DNA from: Tritrichomonas musculus
Lineage: Eukaryota; Parabasalia; Tritrichomonadida; Tritrichomonadidae
Direction: 5' to 3'
Length of the DNA stretch: 64,000 nt
NCBI GenBank assembly: GCA_039105265.1
Contig: JAPFFF010000011.1
Location: forward strand, 3,162,001 to 3,226,000
Shown: positions 54,882 through 62,698 of the stretch, one piece after another
Layout of the letters: each line of letters opens with the position of its first letter
Position numbering within the stretch: the stretch's first letter is position 1
Notes under the pieces: generated by a model
What the model was told of the DNA's origin: nothing
Database searches by the model: none
Seen by the model: the letters and a program-made list of their open reading frames with translations, nothing else
Made by a program: the position numbers and the translations under genes

Positions 54882-54957
54882 GATTTCATTCGAGAAAAAA
54901 AATTGAATTATTTTTGAAAATTGAATATTCGCAAACAAAATCACTTCATTTTTTAAA

Positions 54958-55329
54958 ATGTCGCGTTCTGGAAATGACTTCAAAGAATTCCAAAAACAGC
55001 AAAAGCTAGCTATCAAAAATGCTCATGTTGAAATAGCCAATGCTATTAAAGAGGTGATATTTCTGTTCAACCAAAAAATAATAAACTCGACATCATCTAA
55101 TGTCTGCACCATCTATGACCCTTTGATACAAGCAAACATGAACAAGATTGCTGAAGCACTTACTCAAATGAATCTCACTACCTGCGAGGTTTTTCATAAA
55201 AAGATTCCTCAATCTACAACACCAAAATCTATTGGCTTTCACGTGCCTATAGTGCCTGACTCGCAAGAGACACAAGAAGAAGATGATGAAGATGAACAAG
55301 AAGCTTCATCTCCAAAAGACAAGGAGTAA
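54958..55329 (+). CDS. Polinton B small protein, acidic tail (123 aa)
   Basis: Helical N-terminal two thirds (FKEFQKQQKLAIKNAHVEIA, then MNKIAEALTQMNLTTCEVF), then IPQSTTPKSIGFHVPIVP and a strongly acidic end (QEEDDEDEQEA). A broken copy of the end is in the relict fragment; none in Polinton A. It is divergent from the basic protein gene with a 76-bp gap. Function unknown. Confidence 0.55.
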   Translation: MSRSGNDFKEFQKQQKLAIKNAHVEIANAIKEVIFLFNQKIINSTSSNVCTIYDPLIQANMNKIAEALTQMNLTTCEVFHKKIPQSTTPKSIGFHVPIVPDSQETQEEDDEDEQEASSPKDKE

Positions 55330-55381
55330 GAGTAAAAAATAATTACTTCTAATTTTAAGTTTTTTTTATATATGTCTTTTT

Positions 55382-55906
55382 TTATACTATGCAATATTTT
55401 AAGCATACATGATAATTATTAACAAGCTCATTATATTCTTTATTATATACTTGTTTCAAGTCAATGACTACCTCTCCATTATCTTTAATAATCTTAATAG
55501 CATCTATTTTTCTTATTGGATTGCTCTTAGTTGCACAACATCCAACATCTTCATTAAGTTGTACTTCAACCTCACTAACATGTAGTATTGCTTTGATGAT
55601 GTTGCTAAGAGATTCAATAGGTACTATGATGCATTTCTTTGATATAATGTTAGCTAGTAGTGCTTTGTCTTGATTAAGTAGTATTTGTGCATATGCTTCA
55701 AGTATAACATTACGTACATCTGGTTCAACTTCAACAGGTTCAGTTTGCACTCCAATGTCTCTTGTAATAACAATGTCTTCCTTGCCATCATCTCTCTTAT
55801 TAATAATAATGTTGTTGTTGATGTTTGATGTAGATGATGCAGCTGCTGATGGTTCTAAAGATACATTTGCTTGAACTCCATTGGTTGTACCCCTCTTCTT
55901 AATCAT
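55382..55906 (-). CDS. Conserved Polinton protein of unknown function (174 aa), B copy
   Basis: Same length and same conserved segments as A's copy at 32197-32721, including NINNNIIINKRDDGKEDIV, LLNQDKALLANIISKKCIIV, EDVGCCATKSNPIRKID and VYNKEYNELVNNYHVCLKY. The site corresponding to the insertion point of Polinton A in the relict fragment lies near its 3' end (about 55460-55467) and is uninterrupted here. Confidence 0.65.
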   Translation of the reverse strand: MIKKRGTTNGVQANVSLEPSAAASSTSNINNNIIINKRDDGKEDIVITRDIGVQTEPVEVEPDVRNVILEAYAQILLNQDKALLANIISKKCIIVPIESLSNIIKAILHVSEVEVQLNEDVGCCATKSNPIRKIDAIKIIKDNGEVVIDLKQVYNKEYNELVNNYHVCLKYCIV

Positions 55907-55927
55907 TTAGGTTGGGAAAAAATAGGC

Positions 55928-56374
55928 TTAAAGTACTAAGTCTAGCTGTTCTCCAATAAACATGTCAAATGACTCAATTTGATATTTCTGCTTGAGAGCA
56001 TCGATTTTTGGTTTATGACTTGTAGGAGCAGCTGCAATGGAGTAGTTGTAGTATTTGATTCCTTGATACTCTTGAGTGGTAGTGTTTCCATTTATGTAGA
56101 ACTCTTCGAAATCTTCAGTTATTTTTCTCCTTGAGTTAGGCTTAATAAATATTGAGTCAAGATCAAGTTCTTTGAGCTTATCTGGATAAAATCTGTGGCA
56201 CTTGTCTTTTACCTTGATTGAGACATAGAGTACTTTGCCTAAATAACTCCATTCTCCTGTTTTCATTGGGTACTTGTCACAAAGTATCGAGAAATTACAT
56301 TGTTTAGTATTTGGAGCACATTTTGCGCGAAGTTCATTGACATAGTCATAGACGTTTCTTGTTGTCATTTTCAT
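55928..56374 (-). CDS. Conserved Polinton protein of unknown function (148 aa), B copy
   Basis: Counterpart of A's 149-residue protein. Shared segments are VYDYVN, CNFSILCDKYP, YLGKVLYVSIKVKDKCHRFY, NSRRKI and YYNYSI. In B it is immediately upstream of the 174-residue gene on the same strand with a 21-bp gap. No family recognised. Confidence 0.6.
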   Translation of the reverse strand: MKMTTRNVYDYVNELRAKCAPNTKQCNFSILCDKYPMKTGEWSYLGKVLYVSIKVKDKCHRFYPDKLKELDLDSIFIKPNSRRKITEDFEEFYINGNTTTQEYQGIKYYNYSIAAAPTSHKPKIDALKQKYQIESFDMFIGEQLDLVL

Positions 56375-56398
56375 CTGGATAAAAAATTCAATAAAAAA

Positions 56399-56833
56399 TT
56401 AATATATGTTATTTTGGGTAAAGATATGTTGGGTAGGTCCATATCGAATATCTTGTTTATTATATTCTCTTGCTCTACCTTGCATTGGTGGTTTCTCAGG
56501 CTTCTTAAGATATTTTGGTAAGAGAGGTACTGGTCTATCTTTTTCACCTATATGTCGATAAAAACCACCATCTGTAATACTAACAGGAGGTTCACGAACA
56601 GGTTTGGTTATATGTTCTCGAGTATCTGGAAATCTAACAGGGTCCTCATGTTCAATAATCTGGGTAGGTGGTCGATTAATATATGGGTTGAAGGTTACAG
56701 AATAAGTATTAGTATTACTGAACACACCAAAATGTTGAAACTCTAAGTCCTTATTTTTCATGGTAGCTTCATTATACATCATACCTTCTCTTCCAACAAT
56801 CTCAGCATGTGGGCTTCTATAATCATTCGACAT
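56399..56833 (-). CDS. Conserved proline-rich Polinton protein, B copy
   Basis: Start placed at MSNDYRSPHAEIVGREGMM (ATG at 56831-56833), since the seven residues before it are hydrophobic and absent from A. HFGVFSNTNTYSVTFNPYIN, PPVSITDGGFY and LPKYLKKPEK match A's 142-residue protein. It lies directly after the capsid gene. Possible small virion protein; unproven. Confidence 0.6.
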   Translation of the reverse strand: MSNDYRSPHAEIVGREGMMYNEATMKNKDLEFQHFGVFSNTNTYSVTFNPYINRPPTQIIEHEDPVRFPDTREHITKPVREPPVSITDGGFYRHIGEKDRPVPLLPKYLKKPEKPPMQGRAREYNKQDIRYGPTQHIFTQNNIY

Positions 56834-56862
56834 TTTCCAAAACATAAAAAACATACTTCTTT

Positions 56863-58545
56863 TTACTCAGGGGTTGTTAAATCATAAGGACCAATACGTA
56901 CTGATGGTGGCATACCATTAGGTCTAATTAAGATACTAATTGATATATCTGTTAATAAGCATAATAATGGAGGTGTATCTACTTCCTGTCTAAATGGATT
57001 ATCTGCCTTTTGACTACATATCAATTCGAAGTTAATAGGTGCAAGACTTGAAAGACCTTGTTGATATGTTCCATCTGTTTCAGTAGGAAGACCTATGAAG
57101 AATGAGGACCTATCATTTGGATAATAGCCTGTTGTGTTTTCATTATATTGATACTCATTCGCTAAACTTGCAATAACCTCTTTATTAAATCCATTTTGCT
57201 CTCCATTCATGTTCATTGCATTCTGGCAATATTCGAGGAACTCTGGATACTTACCATTCGTACCAAATGCTTTAGCAGGAATATTATTGTAATTACCACA
57301 ATTCATATGAAATGCTTCAAACATAGGATTCTTGAAGTATGTCTTATGCGTATGCTTGAGTGGGAATAAACAAAACATACTATCTACAAAATTAGGTGTA
57401 ATAGTAATAGTTGCTTTATCTTGTTCATTATTAAGAGGTCTTGTACAAGTGTAAAATGACATTATCTGTGTTGGGAATGTAAGTGGATGTTGTGGGTTAG
57501 CATATCTTTGAACAAGTGCTGTATATACAGATTCATGAATACCAAAACAAGGTATAATACTCGCACATTCTTCAATGGAATAATCAACAACACTCCAAGT
57601 TCTCCAATCACTGTAAATAGTTCGGTCAACTCTTGCCTTAGTATTGTTAGCTCCTGCGACTTCATATGCTCCTCCATGATTTTCACCAACAGGTGGAAGA
57701 TTCTTAGGGTCATTAATCTTATCCATTGCTATTTTTTCGGTACTTGTCCACATCCATATTGGTTCTCCAATAGGTCGAAATTCATTGGTAATTTCATCAA
57801 CATTGAAGTCTTTCATTATATGTGGATTAGCAACCAAGCTCTTTTCAAAACCAACTGGACAATATACCATACCAGCTGTTGAAAAGTATAGACGTAATTC
57901 GATTTTACCTGCAAATGCTGGCAAGTACTTGATATTAGATAAAGGTAGGAATCGTCGCAAATCAATCTTTAATCTAATTGTTTCAGTGACAGAAGTCACA
58001 TCTTTGTTAAGATTTGCAACAAAACCACATCTCCTTCCATGAGTATCATTCCAAATATCCTTATGTCTTGCTTTACTATATATATCAGCTCTTTTAGTAA
58101 CTTCATTTGCACAACATGCAGTTAAAAAGGATTCTTCACATCCAAAGTTCTGGGTATAAAGCGTCATACCATTAGCTACAATTTCATACTTCTCAACAGC
58201 ATCTCGAGCATCCTTAAAGCCAAACCATACCTTACCAAAATTATAACCACTGACATTTTCTAAATCACTTAGAATTGGCTTGTCTATTTTTATCATCACT
58301 CTCATATCTGCTCGAATAAATCCATTATATATATCAGCAGTATTATGAGTATTAGGAGAGATAATACATGTTGTATAGGAACCACTCTTAATTGGTGGTG
58401 ATGGTGAATACGAAGTTTGTGGATTTAATGAGTATGCCTTATTAGTATCACTAAGTGCTATGCAATTATCGACAACATCAAAGTAAGATGCAATCTGAGT
58501 ACAAACCTCTGCTGAGGTTTTCATATAGGATTCCTTGTTAAGCAT
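56863..58545 (-). CDS. MCP: Major capsid protein, double jelly-roll (Polinton B)
   Basis: 560 residues, closely similar to A's capsid protein from the first residues (MLNKESYMKTSAEVCTQIAS) to the last (RPNGMPPSVRIGPYDLTTPE). The strongest blocks are DIYNGFIRADM, KVWFGFKDARDAVEKYEIVA, NFGCEESFLTACCANE, LRRFLPLSNIKYLPAFAGKI and FFIGLPTETDGTYQQGLSSL. Differences concentrate in the region around residues 265-310, probably a surface loop. It would form the hexon trimers of the predicted particle. Confidence 0.88.
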   Translation of the reverse strand: MLNKESYMKTSAEVCTQIASYFDVVDNCIALSDTNKAYSLNPQTSYSPSPPIKSGSYTTCIISPNTHNTADIYNGFIRADMRVMIKIDKPILSDLENVSGYNFGKVWFGFKDARDAVEKYEIVANGMTLYTQNFGCEESFLTACCANEVTKRADIYSKARHKDIWNDTHGRRCGFVANLNKDVTSVTETIRLKIDLRRFLPLSNIKYLPAFAGKIELRLYFSTAGMVYCPVGFEKSLVANPHIMKDFNVDEITNEFRPIGEPIWMWTSTEKIAMDKINDPKNLPPVGENHGGAYEVAGANNTKARVDRTIYSDWRTWSVVDYSIEECASIIPCFGIHESVYTALVQRYANPQHPLTFPTQIMSFYTCTRPLNNEQDKATITITPNFVDSMFCLFPLKHTHKTYFKNPMFEAFHMNCGNYNNIPAKAFGTNGKYPEFLEYCQNAMNMNGEQNGFNKEVIASLANEYQYNENTTGYYPNDRSSFFIGLPTETDGTYQQGLSSLAPINFELICSQKADNPFRQEVDTPPLLCLLTDISISILIRPNGMPPSVRIGPYDLTTPE

Positions 58546-58562
58546 TTTAGATAGAAAAAAAT

Positions 58563-59114
58563 TTACATCATATCTTCAAAGATGCGATTTCTCCTACCAA
58601 TAGGTCTCATAGGTATATATTGAGGTTGTTGTTCTTCTTCATATTGTTGTGGCGGTTCTTCAGGAACATACTGTTGTCTTGGTTTACTCATCCTTTTATC
58701 AACAACCTCCTTTATCATACGTCTCTGTTCTTTCTTCTCTCGACTTATCTTCATTTCTTCACCTAGTGATTTTAGCTGTTTTAGTATTTCCTCATTCACA
58801 GTAGGGTCATAAACTTGGCTTTGTTGAGTTTTTCGAGGTTTTGGAGGTTTTCGTGCAGCTTTCGAACTTATTGGCTTTCTTGGCTTTTCTTCAAGTTCCT
58901 CATGTTCTTCACTGTCTGAGTTTTCTTGAGTTTCTTCGTTATTTTCACTTTCTGAGTTTTCTTGATATTCTCGAGTTATTGGAGTTTTTCGCTGTTTTAC
59001 AATATACTTGTCTTTGGTTTTTGTAGGTAAAACTTCCCAATCTGGGTCATCCCTTCCATTCAACCATTTATGAATAACTGCAAGTCTCTTAGAACCTGTT
59101 AGATGTTTTGACAT
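58563..59114 (-). CDS. Conserved capsid-adjacent Polinton protein (183 aa), B copy
   Basis: Starts MSKHLTGSKRLAVIHKWLNG like A's protein. The middle is Glu/Ser-rich (ENNEETQENSDSEEHEELEE), then VYDPTVNEEILKQLKSLGEE, a basic helix, and the RRNRIFEDMM end. It lies directly upstream of the capsid gene, as in A. Function unknown. Confidence 0.6.
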   Translation of the reverse strand: MSKHLTGSKRLAVIHKWLNGRDDPDWEVLPTKTKDKYIVKQRKTPITREYQENSESENNEETQENSDSEEHEELEEKPRKPISSKAARKPPKPRKTQQSQVYDPTVNEEILKQLKSLGEEMKISREKKEQRRMIKEVVDKRMSKPRQQYVPEEPPQQYEEEQQPQYIPMRPIGRRNRIFEDMM

Positions 59115-59161
59115 TTAAAATAAACAAAAAAGTCCAAAAATTTAGTTTTTTTGAGTTTTCA

Positions 59162-59617
59162 TTAGATGTAGGTTCTCGCCCGATTGTTGGTAGTAAAGTC
59201 ACTCTCTTGTAATGATCTAGACGAAAATGCTGGCTTTTCAAGAGGTGCTCCAACTGATTCACCTTTTGCAGATTTATTAATTGATGATAAGGCAGTTTTC
59301 ACTTTTCCATCTGGGACATATTTTAATGCTGTGTCAGCTATGTTTGCTAATTTATTTCTTGTACTATCGCTCAAGTAGCTTTCACCAAGACCTCTCGCAA
59401 CTGAACCAATAACACCAGCATGCTTGGTTAATCCACCTGCTGAAGCATCCAATATTTTACTTGCAAGACCTCCAGTAAAACTATCTGCAGCTCCCATTAA
59501 TAATTTACCACCTAAACCTACTCCTCCTTTTATTATCGTTTGCCATGGAGAAAATTCTTTTTGTTTAGCATAATTTGGCTTCCAATAATCTTCTTCTGAA
59601 TGAAGTTTAATTCCCAT
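59162..59617 (-). CDS. Gly/Ala-rich amphipathic small protein, B copy
   Basis: 151 residues. After a polar start, FSPWQTIIKGGVGLGGKLLM and GGLASKILDASAGGLTKHAG give Gly-rich amphipathic segments, then IGSVARGLGESYL and a helical end. Position between ATPase and the 183-residue gene equals that of A's 177-residue protein, although sequence identity is low. A membrane-active minor capsid role is suggested by composition and place only. Confidence 0.5.
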   Translation of the reverse strand: MGIKLHSEEDYWKPNYAKQKEFSPWQTIIKGGVGLGGKLLMGAADSFTGGLASKILDASAGGLTKHAGVIGSVARGLGESYLSDSTRNKLANIADTALKYVPDGKVKTALSSINKSAKGESVGAPLEKPAFSSRSLQESDFTTNNRARTYI

Positions 59618-59634
59618 TTTTAAAAAATAAAAAA

Positions 59635-60501
59635 TTATTCGAAATAGTACTTATTAGCAGAAATATTCATTACGAATTTTTCATGTGGTTCTTTATGTTG
59701 TAAGTATTCAGCTACTGTCTGCTTAGTATTTAATGAGTTATTAGTTTGTTGCAACAAGCTAGTAAAATCTTCCTCACTATATCCTGTATAACATATGATA
59801 TCTGTTGCTAACCTTTTCGCATTCATATGAACAAATCGAATAGTTTGGATAGCCATGATACATGTTAAATTATAGTGTCTTGTCTTGGTTAACAACTTGA
59901 TAAATTCACTATTACCATTCTTTAATAAATCACTACCTGCACAATCATCTAGTATCAATAATGTGTTATATGGATATGATGATGTTTCATACTTGACTAA
60001 CTTATTGGCTATATATATTATTTTATCATTGAGCTCATTTAAATGATGCTTCTCAATGAGCCTCCTCATTTCGTCATTGGTCTCTTTCATTCGAGATAAT
60101 ACATATTTGACAATGGCATAATACTTTATCTTTCTTCGAAGATGTCTTTTAAGATAACTCATTAATTCTCTTTCCTTTACATAATCGATTCTTGATCGTA
60201 TCTGTTTATTAAGTGTTTCAGCTGTTTTATCCATTTTACCAGAGCTTGAGCAAAATATTATCTTTTGGTAGTATGGATGTTTAAACAACCTCTCTGTTAT
60301 CATAATATGTCTCCATATCCAAAAACTTTTACCAGCACCTGGTTTACCAATTAAAAAGTATATACCATTTGTGCTAAAAGGATAATCAGGTGATAATGGT
60401 TTAATCAAAGCACCATCTATCTCTTTCATGTTCTTCTGTAAGGTCTCTTTAATCAATGTTTCTACTTTATTTATGAGTTCTGCATTTGGGGGTTCATCCA
60501 T
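59635..60501 (-). CDS. DNA packaging ATPase (A32/FtsK-HerA family), Polinton B
   Basis: 288 residues, closely similar to A's ATPase. Walker A FLIGKPGAGKSFW, Walker B LLILDDCAGSDLL and the following LLTKTRHYNLTCIMAIQTIR are intact. It lies between the amphipathic protein and the integrase in the same tight arrangement (10 bp to the integrase stop). Confidence 0.92.
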   Translation of the reverse strand: MDEPPNAELINKVETLIKETLQKNMKEIDGALIKPLSPDYPFSTNGIYFLIGKPGAGKSFWIWRHIMITERLFKHPYYQKIIFCSSSGKMDKTAETLNKQIRSRIDYVKERELMSYLKRHLRRKIKYYAIVKYVLSRMKETNDEMRRLIEKHHLNELNDKIIYIANKLVKYETSSYPYNTLLILDDCAGSDLLKNGNSEFIKLLTKTRHYNLTCIMAIQTIRFVHMNAKRLATDIICYTGYSEEDFTSLLQQTNNSLNTKQTVAEYLQHKEPHEKFVMNISANKYYFE

Positions 60502-60511
60502 TTACAAATTT

Positions 60512-61666
60512 TTAAATGTATTTCATAATTTTATCTGGTATTGGTTTGCCCTCAACCTTTTGACCTGCTTTAATTTGTCGTTCATAATTTTTCTTTTGTT
60601 CCAACCAATATTGTCTTTCTGCTGTACCAAGTACTAATGGATTACCTCTCCTTACATCTCTAATAGTTTGTCTAGCAAAGGCATCATCACCTTCGACTCC
60701 TTCCCATTTTAAATCATACTTACCAGTATCTTCATCAAAGTTATATATTTTTTCAATAATACCTTCTTTACCTTCATTTAGTCTTTCAGCTACTTTAATC
60801 CTTTTGTCTCTTGTCCTTAACAACCTATATCCAGGGAATGAACTAGTTGAACCATCTTTGGACTTGACCACAAACTGGTTACCTTTTTGCGAGTCAACTA
60901 TATAAGACTCATTAGACAAATTACTTCTTCTTTTACCAAATGGTTCTTTTTCGAGTACTAACCTGACCTTCTCACCTGGATTAAAATGATATGGATTAAT
61001 GCGTGCATTCTTTTGTATGTACTTTATTTCATCCTCTGGAGTAATATCATTAGGTGCTTTATTATCTAGAGACCTATGAGGAGAGTTGTTATATATGTTA
61101 ACCAAATCATGCATCTCCTTTGGTTGAATAAACCTATTTTCACCAATAGCATCTCTTATAGTTCTCATAAACCTATTAATAATGCCAAGTACATTATGGT
61201 TATTCTCAGTTGTTGTTCGATATTTTATGTTCTTCTCTCTCATGAAGTCTAAGACTGTTGATGATAAATATGCTGCATCCTCATCACTTGTTATCGAATA
61301 TACATGAGGTACATCATTAACAAATTTATGAAGTGCTGTTAATACTTCTCTTGCTCCTTTACCATTCATAGGATATGCATATGCTTTTCTGGTGTTGATA
61401 TTAATGAACATTAGATAATTCAACCCACCTGCCTCTTTATTATTAATGAAGGTATCCATTTGATAACCATGAGGATGTTTGGATACAATAGGAATAAATT
61501 GTGCTTTAGGTACTCTCTTATCATGTACTACTTTTTCATCAAAGTATTTCTTTGCTTCGTCTTCATTTAGATTCTCTTGTTTTGCCATGCTAAGGTATTT
61601 GTCCAAGGTCTTCCATTTAGCTTTGTTGTATAATTTTTCATATGGGCTTGGTTCTTCTTTACTCAT
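60512..61666 (-). CDS. Retroviral-type (RVE) integrase, Polinton B
   Basis: 384 residues. YQMDTFINNKEAGGLNYLMF and YSITSDEDAAYLS mark the RNase H-like core, followed by NNHNVLGIINRFMRTIRDAI and SPHRSLDNKAPND. The C-terminal part has KVRLVLEKEPFGKRRSNLS and a beta-barrel-like segment (GIIEKIYNFDEDTGKYDLKW). It is similar to A's integrase throughout, with a somewhat longer C terminus. Confidence 0.92.
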   Translation of the reverse strand: MSKEEPSPYEKLYNKAKWKTLDKYLSMAKQENLNEDEAKKYFDEKVVHDKRVPKAQFIPIVSKHPHGYQMDTFINNKEAGGLNYLMFININTRKAYAYPMNGKGAREVLTALHKFVNDVPHVYSITSDEDAAYLSSTVLDFMREKNIKYRTTTENNHNVLGIINRFMRTIRDAIGENRFIQPKEMHDLVNIYNNSPHRSLDNKAPNDITPEDEIKYIQKNARINPYHFNPGEKVRLVLEKEPFGKRRSNLSNESYIVDSQKGNQFVVKSKDGSTSSFPGYRLLRTRDKRIKVAERLNEGKEGIIEKIYNFDEDTGKYDLKWEGVEGDDAFARQTIRDVRRGNPLVLGTAERQYWLEQKKNYERQIKAGQKVEGKPIPDKIMKYI

Positions 61667-61672
61667 TTATTT

Positions 61673-62674
61673 TTAAATAAACATCTTATCGTATTGAAGG
61701 AATTGCATTTCGATTACAAATGAATCATTTGGAGGTAGTTTTGTTGGACAATTATAATGTGCATCACTATAGAAGTCTATCCAAAACCTTTGGTCCATTG
61801 AGTTTAACTTGAAGTACTTAATAGGACTATATTCAACATCACTATCTCCAATATAGTTATGCAATGCTTGTTCACCTATCGATGAATATATTTTGCATGA
61901 TTGTCTGTCCCATATATTATCAAATATTAATGTCTTACTCCATGTTTGATATTTTTCTGGTTTATTTTGAAATATGCCATTACCTATATTAAACACATCT
62001 GCAAAGTCATCATTCCAGGATTTAAGTTGGAAAAAGTTCATATATGGTGCAGTATACTCCCAATCTCGTTCATTCTTACTATTGTTATAGTAGTATTTAT
62101 GGTTCCCTGCTTTATTTCTTTCTGTATAAATGATTTCATGAAAACCATTTTTATCATAGTATCCATCGGTTTGTATATCTCTATCCTGTATATCATCATC
62201 ATTTTGAACAAATTTGTCTAATTTAGAAGTTCTAATGTATGACTTGAATGCACGATTAACTGCATCAAAAAATCCACGTAAATCTCCATCGACTGACACC
62301 CAATCAATGACTTTGAAGCACCCATATTCATGATTTGAACCAGTTATATAGTCTTCTTTTAGTGTTCCATCATTCCATGTTCCACCACAAACAAACTCAT
62401 ATGTTTTCTTATGTATCTTATATATTTCAATCTCTACTTCCATTTTGCGTCTTCTCTTAATGATATGTGCTGAACGAACGCCAACAATAGATTCCCCTTT
62501 GTTTGCAGTTGACCATTCTGGTGGGAAATTAAACCAATACCTATTAAACTTAGCTTTATCATGTTGAGCATCCTCAAGGAAGTAGGCTGTTTCGATTGGA
62601 AGAGGTGTATTACCATCATTAACTATATTATCTCGATTAGGATATAAAGTGTTAACACTTGGTGGTAATTCCAT
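61673..62674 (-). CDS. Conserved Polinton structural protein, minor capsid candidate (333 aa), B copy
   Basis: Starts MELPPSVNTLYPNRDN, with IETAYFLEDAQHDKAKFNRY, FNFPPEW and KGESIVGVRSAH near the start and IKYFKLNSMDQRFWIDFYSD and NDSFVIEMQFLQYDKMFI at the end, as in A's 436-residue protein. It lacks the charged insertion seen in A. The beta-rich ends suit a jelly-roll minor capsid protein; unproven. Confidence 0.55.
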   Translation of the reverse strand: MELPPSVNTLYPNRDNIVNDGNTPLPIETAYFLEDAQHDKAKFNRYWFNFPPEWSTANKGESIVGVRSAHIIKRRRKMEVEIEIYKIHKKTYEFVCGGTWNDGTLKEDYITGSNHEYGCFKVIDWVSVDGDLRGFFDAVNRAFKSYIRTSKLDKFVQNDDDIQDRDIQTDGYYDKNGFHEIIYTERNKAGNHKYYYNNSKNERDWEYTAPYMNFFQLKSWNDDFADVFNIGNGIFQNKPEKYQTWSKTLIFDNIWDRQSCKIYSSIGEQALHNYIGDSDVEYSPIKYFKLNSMDQRFWIDFYSDAHYNCPTKLPPNDSFVIEMQFLQYDKMFI

Positions 62675-62698
62675 TTCGAGTTGAATAAAAAGTCTTTA